DNA from: Lentihominibacter excrementipullorum
Lineage (GTDB): Bacteria; Bacillota; Clostridia; Peptostreptococcales; Anaerovoracaceae
Direction: 5' to 3'
Assembly: GCA_018713975.1 (NCBI GenBank)
Contig: DVOB01000081.1
Coordinates: 1-27,129 of the forward strand
Length of the DNA: 27,129 nt
Shown: one piece after another, positions 16,342-22,932 of the stretch
Position numbering within the stretch: position 1 is the stretch's first letter
How the letters are laid out: every line of letters begins with the position of its first letter
Made by a program: the position numbers and the translations under genes
The notes under the pieces: model-generated
Told to the model about the DNA's origin: nothing
The model's input: only the letters and a program-made list of their open reading frames with translations
The model's database searches: none

Positions 16342-17526
16342 ATGTCTGAAACAGACCATGGCAGAAAAAATATCGCCGTCATATTCGGCGGTTGTTCACC
16401 GGAATACGAAATCTCGCTCCAGTCGGCCTCGGCCGTCGTAGAAAATCTGGACAGGGAGAAATACGAACCCATACTGGTAGGGATATCAAAAGAGGGAAAG
16501 TGGTTCCTTTATCGCGGATCTGTGGAAAATATCCGACAGGACAAATGGCTCACATCGGTGTCGGACACCGACGCAGCGGCAGGCGAAAATACGGGGATTT
16601 GCCTTCCCGCCATCATACCTCCCGACAGAGGAGATCGCCGGCTTCTGGTTTTCGACAGCAGCTCCGAAACAGTCACAGAGCGCATATATCTGGACGCCGC
16701 CCTCCCAGTGCTTCACGGAAAGAACGGAGAAGACGGTTCAGTCCAGGGCTTGCTGGCCCTGGCGGATATACCGGTAGCAGGCTGTGGCATCACATCGTCC
16801 GCCCTCTGCATGGATAAAAATCTGGCTCATCAGCTGGCGGCTTCCTACGGTATACAGGTCCCACGGTCACTGATGCTGAAAGGGCCGCTGGAAGACCATA
16901 TCGACCGCCTCACCGTCTTCGTCATCGAAACGGGACTCCCGGTATTCGTCAAACCCGTAAAGGCCGGTTCTTCCCTGGGGATAACGAAGGTCACTTCCAC
17001 AGGAGACCTGCCCTCCGCCATCGAAACAGCGTTCATCTACGACGATGAAGTCATCATAGAGGAGTGTATCGACGGCTTCGAGGTGGGCTGTGCCATCGTC
17101 GGCGAACATCATCTGACCGTCGGCGAACCGGATGAGATATGTCTGGACTGCCATCCCCAGGCCACCGGTAATTTCTTCGACTATATAGAAAAGTACACGC
17201 TGGATCATTCCACTATCTACGTTCCCGCTCGCGTCTCCGTGGAAATATCCCGGAAGATACGACGGACAGCGGTGAACATCTATCGTGCTCTCGGCTGTTC
17301 CGGTTTCGCCAGAGTGGATATGTTCCTGACGCCTTCGGGCAAACTGGTATTCAACGAAGTCAACACCATCCCCGGATTTACACAGCACAGCAGATTCCCC
17401 GCCATGATGAAGGCGGCCGGCATCGGCTTCGGTCCCCTGCTGGACATGATACTGTCTCAGGCTCTCGAGAAAGACAGCATGGCCGGACATTCAGGCGGCT
17501 CTTTCACTCTTCAGGAGGTGATGTGA
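16342..17526 (+). CDS. vanG: VanG/VanC-type D-alanine--D-serine ligase
   Basis: This ATP-grasp ligase joins D-Ala to D-Ser so that peptidoglycan precursors end in a dipeptide with reduced vancomycin affinity. The 394-residue protein has GGCSPEYEISLQSAS near the N terminus (EYE in place of the EHE of D-Ala-D-Ala ligases), LPVLHGKNGEDGSVQGLL, VFVKPVKAGSSLGITKV, the omega-loop FFDYIEKYTLDHSTIYVPA with Glu283-Lys284-Tyr285, and the Mg-binding FNEVNTIPGFTQHSRFP. EYE and EKY are features of the D-Ser ligases (VanC/E/G/L/N group), not the D-Lac ligases VanA/B. Start at the ATG at 16342 with GGAG upstream; the frame is open 56 codons further back, but that crosses the terminator. Residues about 70-112 form a variable insertion. 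The stop overlaps the vanXY start by one base (TGATG). Confidence 0.9.
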   Translation: MSETDHGRKNIAVIFGGCSPEYEISLQSASAVVENLDREKYEPILVGISKEGKWFLYRGSVENIRQDKWLTSVSDTDAAAGENTGICLPAIIPPDRGDRRLLVFDSSSETVTERIYLDAALPVLHGKNGEDGSVQGLLALADIPVAGCGITSSALCMDKNLAHQLAASYGIQVPRSLMLKGPLEDHIDRLTVFVIETGLPVFVKPVKAGSSLGITKVTSTGDLPSAIETAFIYDDEVIIEECIDGFEVGCAIVGEHHLTVGEPDEICLDCHPQATGNFFDYIEKYTLDHSTIYVPARVSVEISRKIRRTAVNIYRALGCSGFARVDMFLTPSGKLVFNEVNTIPGFTQHSRFPAMMKAAGIGFGPLLDMILSQALEKDSMAGHSGGSFTLQEVM

Positions 17527-18185
17527 TGAGAATGCGACACCGCATCTGCAAAAGCTACGGTACGGAGCCGGCTCTCACCCGTCCCGTACTGGTCAACCGG
17601 GAGAACGGACTGGAAACCGACTGTGATATGTCTGAGCTGGTCCCTGTGGGAAAAGCTCCCGACGTCCTTCTCCATCGCCGCGCAGCAGCGGCGCTGGAAC
17701 ATCTGATGGCTCAGATAGACGGCTGGGAACACATCGTTCCCGTCAGTGGCTGGCGCTCGTTCCGGCAGCAGACGGATATCTGGAACGATACAGTAATCAC
17801 CCGCGGCGAAGACTTCGCCCGCCGATTCGTGGCTCTTCCCGGTCACAGCGAGCATCAGACGGGACTGGCTATCGACCTGGGGTGGAAACAGGAAAACAGA
17901 GAAATAGATTTCATCTGCCCCGTATTCCCTTATACGGGGATATGCGGTCAGTTCCGAAAACTGGCTCCTTCCTTCGGATTCGTAGAACGCTATCCTGCCG
18001 GCAAGGAGAAAATCACAGGGATAAGTCACGAACCCTGGCATTTCCGCTATGTAGGACTCCCTCACTCCTTGGCGATGGTCTCTTTGGGGCTGGTCCTGGA
18101 GGAATATATCTTGCTGCTGGACGTCAGCCCGCAGGGAGTCGGTGTGAGCCCAAAGAAAAGGAGGCCGGGTCATGAAAGCATTTGA
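17526..18185 (+). CDS. vanXY: VanXY-type D,D-dipeptidase / D,D-carboxypeptidase
   Basis: Zinc peptidase of the VanX/VanY family that would hydrolyse D-Ala-D-Ala and trim D-Ala from pentapeptide precursors, clearing the susceptible targets. The 219-residue protein shows SGWRS with the conserved Arg77, the zinc motif SEHQTGLAID (His110, Asp117), and SHEPWHFRYVG (catalytic Glu169, zinc ligand His172). There is no signal peptide or TM segment, so it is cytoplasmic, as expected for VanXY and unlike VanY. AGGAGG lies 7 nt before the ATG, which overlaps the ligase stop; a GTG one codon earlier is an alternative. The gene overlaps vanT by 14 nt. The C-terminal tail after about residue 200 is basic and overlaps the vanT start. 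Confidence 0.9.
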   Translation: MRMRHRICKSYGTEPALTRPVLVNRENGLETDCDMSELVPVGKAPDVLLHRRAAAALEHLMAQIDGWEHIVPVSGWRSFRQQTDIWNDTVITRGEDFARRFVALPGHSEHQTGLAIDLGWKQENREIDFICPVFPYTGICGQFRKLAPSFGFVERYPAGKEKITGISHEPWHFRYVGLPHSLAMVSLGLVLEEYILLLDVSPQGVGVSPKKRRPGHESI

Positions 18186-20574
18186 AACCATAAGATCCAG
18201 CTCCCATAAATCGGTCTCCGCCGCCTTCGTCGGCACGCCACAGACGACGGCCGGAGGCGGTCTCGATATCTTCAGGATGATTGCCGCCTTTCTCGTCGTG
18301 GCCATCCACACCGCTCCTCTGGACAGCTTCAGCCGCGATATCGACTTCCTCTTTACAGGAGTATTGGCCAGAGTGGCCGTTCCCTTTTTCTTCATGGTGA
18401 CAGGCCATTTTACCGCATCACGTTTTTTTCTCTCCGATGAGCCCGACTCTGACGGGATCGGCGCTGGATGCGGCCGGGCCAGGGCCGCCTTGCTGTCGTC
18501 GCTGAAAAAGCTGGGTCTCCTGTACGCCGCCGCGTCCATCCTCTATCTGCCTGTCGCTGTTTATGCCGGATACTACGACGGTCTGACGGCGACAGGGCTT
18601 CTCAGACTGGTGATCTTCGACGGGACCTTTTATCACCTGTGGTACTTCCCTGCCTGCATGATGGGATCGGCGCTGCTCTACGCCATGAGCCGCTTCATGT
18701 CCCTCACCGGCGCCACAGTCATTTCAATGTTCCTATACGTCATAGGATTGGCCGGAGACAGCTATTTCGGCATAGCCTCCCGTCTGCCGCTAATAGATCA
18801 TTTCCTGGACGGCGCTTTCCACCTGTTTTCGTACACCAGGAACGGTCTGTTTTTCGCCCCCCTCTTCCTGCTGCTGGGGATATGGTGCGGCGGCAGACTC
18901 GCGCCAAAAGGCCGCGGCTACGGCAGACGTCCTATTTCCACGGCGGTCCGGTCCGCCATCCTCACTCTCTTCCTGGCTGCCATGACAGCTGAAGGCTTTT
19001 CCCTTTACCTGGGAAGACTCCAGCGTCATGACAGTATGTACGTGATGCTTGTCCCAGTCATGATATCCCTTTACCGACTGCTGCTGACGATCCCGGTCAG
19101 TCAAAGCCCCCGCCTTCGTCCCATATCGACATTGATATATATCATCCATCCAGGATCCATCGTCTTCATCAGACTGCTGGCCGATATCTCGGGGCTGGAG
19201 TGGCTGCTGACAAGCAACAGTCTTGTACATTATATCGCTGTTTCACTGCTGTCCCTTACGATCGCCCTGCTGGCCGACGCCATTTTGTTCTCCCGGAGGA
19301 CCGCCGGAGGCTGCTTCCGGACCGAAAGCCACTGCCTGAGTAAAGCCTCACGAGATACCTGGGAAAACCGTTCCCCTGAATGGTCGCGGGACAGAGCCTG
19401 GGCGGAGATCGATATGGATGCCCTGGCAGCCAATGTAACTTTTCTGCGCTCCCGGCTGCCGGAAGGCTGCCGCCTGATGCCGGCTGTCAAAGCCGAAGCC
19501 TATGGCCACGGCGCTGTCATCATTGCCAGAGAGCTCAACAGACTTGGTATCCGCTCCTTCTGCGTCGCCTGTATCGACGAAGGGATATCCCTGAGAGAAG
19601 CAGGTATATGTGGAGAGATACTGATACTTGGATACACCCATCCCTCCCGCTTCGACCAGCTTTTACGGTACCGCCTGATACAGACTGCCGTGGATCTGGC
19701 TCATGCCCGTGCCATGGATGATTTCGGGAAAAAACATGGTCGGCACATACAAGTACACCTGGCTGTAGATACCGGTATGCGCAGACTGGGAGAACCCTGC
19801 GAAAATATCGAAGGCTTTCGTCTCATGATGGCCATGGAAAACCTGGAGATCTCGGGTCTTTTCACCCATCTGGCGGCCTCCGATATGACGGACGCATCGA
19901 GCCGCCGCTTCACCGAAAAGCAGCTTGAAAGCTTCCGCACTCTTGCCTCCGCCCTGGGCATAAGCTCGGAAGCCGGCGGAGAACGCAGGCCAAAAGCCCT
20001 GAACCGTCTTAAACTCCATGTCCTGGCCAGCTACGGTATTCTCAACTATCCGGAGGGCGCTTTCCACTACGCCAGAGTTGGCATCGCTCTCTACGGCGTC
20101 CTCAGCAGCCGGGAGGACGAAGAAAATTACGATACACCGCTGCGTCCCGTCCTTTCCGTCAAAGCCCGCGTCACCTCCGTCAGAAAACTTCGGGCCGGAG
20201 AATCCGCCGGCTACGCTATGGCCTTTACCGCCTCAAAGGAAATGAAAATAGCAGCCCTGGCCATCGGGTACGCAGACGGGCTGCCGCGAGAGCTTTCCAA
20301 CATGAAAGGCTCAGTACTCATCGCCGGGAAGCGTGCTCCCATTATCGGCCGCATCTGTATGGATCAGACTATCATCGACGTCAGCCATATCGATAAAGTC
20401 TGCGCCGGAGATGTAGCCGTCATCATCGGCTCCGGTGACGGTGGATCTATCCGTGCATCTCAGCTGGCAGCCTCCGCGGGAACCATCACCAACGAGATCC
20501 TGAGCCGGTTGGGAAATCGGCTTCCGCGAATACCTGTGAAAGCCTTCCATGCTATAATGGATTCAGACAGATAG
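18172..20574 (+). CDS. vanT: VanT membrane-bound serine racemase
   Basis: Supplies D-Ser for the ligase. The 800-residue fusion has an N-terminal acyltransferase-3-like membrane domain (about 30-375; GGGLDIFRMIAAFLVVAIHT, then FFFMVTGHF and about ten TM helices), thought to handle L-Ser uptake in VanT proteins, and a cytoplasmic PLP-dependent alanine-racemase fold (about 405-800). Lys440 in AVKAEAYGHG should bind PLP and Tyr681 in ESAGYAMAF is the second catalytic base. Asn782 in GNRLPR stands where alanine racemases have Tyr (SYRVPR), a change linked to serine use in VanT enzymes. AAAGGAGG lies 7 nt upstream of the ATG, which is inside vanXY. It is the last gene of the van operon; no clear intrinsic terminator follows. 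Confidence 0.92.
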   Translation: MKAFETIRSSSHKSVSAAFVGTPQTTAGGGLDIFRMIAAFLVVAIHTAPLDSFSRDIDFLFTGVLARVAVPFFFMVTGHFTASRFFLSDEPDSDGIGAGCGRARAALLSSLKKLGLLYAAASILYLPVAVYAGYYDGLTATGLLRLVIFDGTFYHLWYFPACMMGSALLYAMSRFMSLTGATVISMFLYVIGLAGDSYFGIASRLPLIDHFLDGAFHLFSYTRNGLFFAPLFLLLGIWCGGRLAPKGRGYGRRPISTAVRSAILTLFLAAMTAEGFSLYLGRLQRHDSMYVMLVPVMISLYRLLLTIPVSQSPRLRPISTLIYIIHPGSIVFIRLLADISGLEWLLTSNSLVHYIAVSLLSLTIALLADAILFSRRTAGGCFRTESHCLSKASRDTWENRSPEWSRDRAWAEIDMDALAANVTFLRSRLPEGCRLMPAVKAEAYGHGAVIIARELNRLGIRSFCVACIDEGISLREAGICGEILILGYTHPSRFDQLLRYRLIQTAVDLAHARAMDDFGKKHGRHIQVHLAVDTGMRRLGEPCENIEGFRLMMAMENLEISGLFTHLAASDMTDASSRRFTEKQLESFRTLASALGISSEAGGERRPKALNRLKLHVLASYGILNYPEGAFHYARVGIALYGVLSSREDEENYDTPLRPVLSVKARVTSVRKLRAGESAGYAMAFTASKEMKIAALAIGYADGLPRELSNMKGSVLIAGKRAPIIGRICMDQTIIDVSHIDKVCAGDVAVIIGSGDGGSIRASQLAASAGTITNEILSRLGNRLPRIPVKAFHAIMDSDR

Positions 20575-20657
20575 ACAGGAGGAAAAAAGCAGTATGTAAA
20601 CAGATGGCAGGATCTTCTTTCCAGCTGAACGGGTATGAAAGAGCATATTTCTCCGCG

Positions 20658-20700
20658 TTTTACCTACATTTCACTTTTTTTGCGTAATGTAGATAAAATC
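20658..20700 (+). repeat. 43-nt imperfect repeat, copy 1
   Basis: Starts TTTTACCTACATTT and contains the inverted repeat CTACATT (20664-20670) / AATGTAG (20686-20692) around a T-rich loop. It aligns end to end without gaps with copy 2, starting 147 nt downstream. It is related in layout and core to the ATGCCTA elements at 8905-8942. Confidence 0.6.
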
Positions 20701-20757
20701 TTCAACGTTTACTGTCTCTCCTTCAGACAAATTATCTGTATTTATGTCATAAAGCAT
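20671..20757 (-). CDS. Possible 28-residue small protein or gene remnant
   Basis: On the - strand, an ATG (20757) with AAGAGG about 8 nt upstream opens a 28-codon frame whose residues look protein-like (MLYDINTDNLSEGETVNVED, then FIYITQKK). It ends inside repeat copy 1. The acidic, non-repetitive composition is unusual for random AT-rich DNA, but length alone gives little support. It could be a small protein, a decayed gene, or chance. Not recognised. Confidence 0.25.
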   Translation of the reverse strand: MLYDINTDNLSEGETVNVEDFIYITQKK

Positions 20758-20804
20758 TAATTTTCCTCTTGACTAAAATGATCCAGCATCTCAAACCTGT
20801 TGGA

Positions 20805-20847
20805 TTTTGCCTACTTTTTTTATTTTTCGAGAAATGTAGGCATTTTC
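20805..20847 (+). repeat. 43-nt imperfect repeat, copy 2
   Basis: Starts TTTTGCCTACTTTT and ends GTAGGCATTTTC. TGCCTAC (20808-20814) pairs with GTAGGCA (20836-20842) in a 7-bp stem, with more pairs after one mismatch. The core TAGGCAT heptamer at 20837 is identical to the one repeated in 8846-9098. Confidence 0.6.
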
Positions 20848-20863
20848 TTTTTTCCATATATCC

Positions 20864-20892
20864 TTGACCGGGATCATTCCGTATGTTATCAT
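20864..20892 (+). promoter_or_regulatory. Promoter of the efflux-gene leader
   Basis: TTGACC (20864-20869), a 17-nt spacer and TATCAT (20887-20892) form a strong vegetative-type promoter. The start would be near 20899, about 325 nt before the MFS gene, leaving a long structured leader. Confidence 0.8.
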
Positions 20893-20924
20893 GTCACACA
20901 GTATATGGAAAGGGAGGTGGCTTG

Positions 20925-20942
20925 ATGTCGTCTATTCGTTAA
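20925..20942 (+). CDS. Five-residue leader peptide MSSIR
   Basis: ATG-TCG-TCT-ATT-CGT-TAA with AGGGAGG (20911-20917) 7 nt upstream, a better ribosome binding site than that of the efflux gene itself. It lies about 25 nt from the predicted transcription start and 24 nt before the first attenuator hairpin. Leader peptides of this size precede many ribosome-targeting drug-resistance genes (erm, mef/msr and ABC-F families), where stalled or slowed ribosomes control an attenuator. The role here is inferred from position only. Confidence 0.6.
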   Translation: MSSIR

Positions 20943-20965
20943 ATAAGGGGACAATAGGATTTCTT

Positions 20966-21116
20966 TCATCACAGGATCTGTGGTGAGTATTTTGTCGTAC
21001 TTGTTTTTCGAATGGGTGACCGGGTCGCCTTCCTTTTGCGTTCCGGCGATTTTTCACGCCTTCGCTCGGCGATGACAGCTACACAGGATATCTCACCACA
21101 GGGAGATATCTTTTTT
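20966..21116 (+). promoter_or_regulatory. Transcription attenuator with mutually exclusive hairpins
   Basis: Segment 1 TCATCACAG (20966-20974) pairs with segment 2 CTGTGGTGA (20978-20986), 9 bp with one wobble and a 3-nt loop. Segment 2, extended to CTGTGGTGAG (20978-20987), is also the exact reverse complement of segment 3 CTCACCACAG (21092-21101). Segment 3 overlaps the 5' arm and loop of a terminator: GATATCTC (21087-21094) with GAGATATC (21103-21110), followed by TTTTTT (21111-21116). Pairing 2:3 would therefore prevent the terminator, while 1:2 would allow it. The roughly 100 nt between hold further small GC-rich hairpins. Confidence 0.75.
21087..21116 (+). terminator. Intrinsic terminator within the MFS leader
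   Basis: An 8-bp perfect stem, GATATCTC / GAGATATC, with an 8-nt loop is followed directly by six Ts. It lies 107 nt before the efflux gene start, with no complete gene between promoter and terminator other than the 5-codon leader, so it is best read as a conditional terminator. Confidence 0.85.
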
Positions 21117-21223
21117 ATTGTCCTTTACATGAAGCTACAGGAGATCCGCCTGCCGATCACGCATGCGGCGGGCGCAGACGAAAAATGGCCCCGTTGGGGC
21201 CGGATAACGAAAGGATAATGAAA

Positions 21224-22495
21224 ATGTCAGATAACGCAATTAACGATAACAAAAAAACGGCATGGAAACGGCCTTTCATCTTGGTAGCCGCAGGGCAAGC
21301 CGTTTCGATGCTTGGCAGCCACGGGGTCCAGTTCGCTCTCATCTGGTGGCTGGCGGAGCAAACATCATCGCCGCTGATGCTGGGGCTTTCAGGGCTGATA
21401 GCATACCTTCCCATGACTCTGTTCAGCCCTGTGGCCGGCATCGCCGCCGACCGCTTCAACAGAAAATTCATTTCCATATTCTCCGACATATCCATGGGAG
21501 TAATCGCGCTGATATACTCACTGTTGCTGTCATCCTTCGACATGCCTGTGTGGTCAGTGTTCATAGTCCTGTGCGCCCGGGGGATAGGGAGCACCTTTCA
21601 GCAGCCTGCCATCCAATCCATCATTCCTCAGCTTGTCCCATCGGACCGGCTGATAAAAACCAACGGATGGCTGCAGCTGATAAACGCAGGCTCCTTCCTG
21701 CTGGGGCCTGTTATCGGCGCCTCTCTGTACGCCGCCTTCCCTCTGTCCGTGGTATTGCTCAGCGACGTGGCAGGAGCCGTCCTGGCCAGTATCGCTCTGG
21801 GCTTCGTTACCATACCCAAGCTCGAAAAACACCTGGAGGAAAGAAAGAGCGCCGTTTCAGAATTCAAAGAGGGGCTTCTGATCTTCAGAAAGGATGAAAA
21901 ACTGCTGCTCCTGGTAGCGGCCGAGGCTCTGTGCATGTTTTTCTATGCTCCTCTTTCATCCTTCTATCCGCTGATGACCAGTGATTATTTTGATTTATCA
22001 GCCATATATGGAAGCTTCGTAGAACTGGCATTCGCCGTCGGTATGCTGCTTTCATCGCTGTTGTTTTCCAGCGTACTCAGGATCAGACGGAAAATAAGGA
22101 CATCTTTCGTCGGGCTTTTATGTATAGGTGTCATGTCAGCCCTCTGCGGTATCGTGCCTCCAACCTTCACCGGCTGGCTGGCCTTCGCGCTGTTCTGCGC
22201 GTGTCTGGGCGCTTCCGGCAACGTCCACACCATCCCGCTGACAGCTTATATCCAGGAAACCGTCCAACCGGAAAAGATGGGCAGAGCCTTTTCTGTCCTG
22301 ACCCTCATCTCGTCAGTGACCATGCCGATAGGGCTTCTGATAAGCAGTCCTATCGCCGAGCAGGTGGGAGTGGCTCTGTGGTTCTTCATCTCGGGCATCG
22401 CCATCATCGTCATCTTCGCTGCCGCGATGCTGATCCGTCTGCCGTGGCGCAGGAAAAAGAAAAGCCAGAGACCTGATCTCCCTGGCTCAGCTTAG
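21224..22495 (+). CDS. MFS drug efflux transporter, Mef-like (DHA3 family)
   Basis: This 423-residue protein of about 12 TM helices resembles macrolide-efflux (Mef) and related DHA3 transporters. The N terminus (WKRPFILVAAGQAVSMLGS), the TM2-3 loop motif GIAADRFNRK, and the ARGIGSTFQQPAIQSIIPQL stretch follow the Mef pattern. It is expected to exchange drug for protons in the membrane; the substrate is not deducible. Start chosen at ATG 21224 with AAAGGA 8 nt upstream; ATG 21218 two codons earlier is possible and overlaps the stop of an upstream open frame (TAATG). A perfect hairpin GGCCCC-gtt-GGGGCC lies just upstream of the ribosome binding site. The leader holds a promoter, a 5-codon ORF and an attenuator, so induction by its substrate is likely. 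The last codons contain a terminator serving the opposite strand. Confidence 0.9.
   Translation: MSDNAINDNKKTAWKRPFILVAAGQAVSMLGSHGVQFALIWWLAEQTSSPLMLGLSGLIAYLPMTLFSPVAGIAADRFNRKFISIFSDISMGVIALIYSLLLSSFDMPVWSVFIVLCARGIGSTFQQPAIQSIIPQLVPSDRLIKTNGWLQLINAGSFLLGPVIGASLYAAFPLSVVLLSDVAGAVLASIALGFVTIPKLEKHLEERKSAVSEFKEGLLIFRKDEKLLLLVAAEALCMFFYAPLSSFYPLMTSDYFDLSAIYGSFVELAFAVGMLLSSLLFSSVLRIRRKIRTSFVGLLCIGVMSALCGIVPPTFTGWLAFALFCACLGASGNVHTIPLTAYIQETVQPEKMGRAFSVLTLISSVTMPIGLLISSPIAEQVGVALWFFISGIAIIVIFAAAMLIRLPWRRKKKSQRPDLPGSA
22453..22487 (-). terminator. Terminator of the - strand operon, inside the MFS coding end
   Basis: Read on the - strand, AGCCAG..AGA pairs with TCTCTGGCT (+ strand 22463-22487, 9 bp with a 2-nt bulge), followed by TTTTCTTTTT (complement of 22453-22463). 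It would end the sensor-kinase/membrane-protein operon finishing at 22536. On the + strand it encodes the basic C-terminal tail of the MFS protein. Confidence 0.7.
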
Positions 22496-22535
22496 CCCGA
22501 TACGCTCAGGCTGATCTGAATGACCGTCATACTTA

Positions 22536-22925
22536 TTATACGGCATCTTCTCCGGAAAGTTCTTCCGTCAATTCAATGATGCGGGGCGCCAGGCGTTCCC
22601 GCTCTTTTTTCGTTATTCGAGCAAAGGCAGGATACGCGGTAATTATCAAAGCGATACCGATCAGCCCGACAGGTATCCCATAGATGAACCACTCCACCCA
22701 CACCATGGTGAAGCACATTCCTATACCCAACAGCAGGCAGCCCAGCACGCCCAGGGTGATGGACACGATCATACCTTTTCTGGTAGCGCTCTTGTCCAGT
22801 TTCCGCAGCAGCTCCATCTTATCTTCGCTTTCATCCACCATCATGTATTTCCTGCGTATACTTCTTATTTCCTCCTGCCTTTTGGCCGAATAAGTGTATT
22901 CAAAGGTCTCGGGTCTGTTTTTCAT
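22536..22925 (-). CDS. Small membrane protein with a GIGMC motif
   Basis: This 129-residue protein has a charged cytoplasmic N-terminal part (about 1-50), then two TM helices (about 53-75 and 79-98) with GVLGCLLLGIGMCFTMVW, and a charged C-terminal helix. The motif matches the C-terminal half of the 123-residue protein at 26158-26529, so the two belong to one family. Start chosen at the ATG at 22925 with AAAGGAG about 10 nt upstream, just after the stop of the preceding gene. It is the last gene of the response regulator - kinase - 8-TM protein operon. No function is known to me; the context suggests a membrane or envelope role linked to the two-component system. Confidence 0.8.
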   Translation of the reverse strand: MKNRPETFEYTYSAKRQEEIRSIRRKYMMVDESEDKMELLRKLDKSATRKGMIVSITLGVLGCLLLGIGMCFTMVWVEWFIYGIPVGLIGIALIITAYPAFARITKKERERLAPRIIELTEELSGEDAV

Positions 22926-22932
22926 AAAATCA

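Larger units (their letters stand above)
20575..20863. other. AT-rich intergenic island after vanT
   Basis: About 290 nt of visibly AT-richer DNA lies between the vanT stop and the promoter of the efflux-gene leader. It holds the two 43-nt repeats listed separately and one short - strand ORF (20671-20757). AGGAGG just after the vanT stop is followed by ATG-TAA, a start-stop pair of doubtful meaning. I see no clear terminator for the van operon here. Confidence 0.5.

Noticed and set aside
17511..18539. A 342-codon - strand open frame across vanXY and vanT
   Set aside because: It opposes two genes with complete catalytic motifs and starts and stops without relation to any ribosome binding site or promoter.
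14970..20574. VanA/VanB-type D-lactate resistance
   Set aside because: No VanH dehydrogenase is present, the ligase has EYE and EKY motifs of the D-Ser group, and a serine racemase gene completes the cluster.
20577..20599. AGGAGG followed by ATG-TAA just after vanT, a possible start-stop regulatory element
   Set aside because: The spacing of 11 nt is long and nothing downstream depends on it; too little evidence beyond chance.
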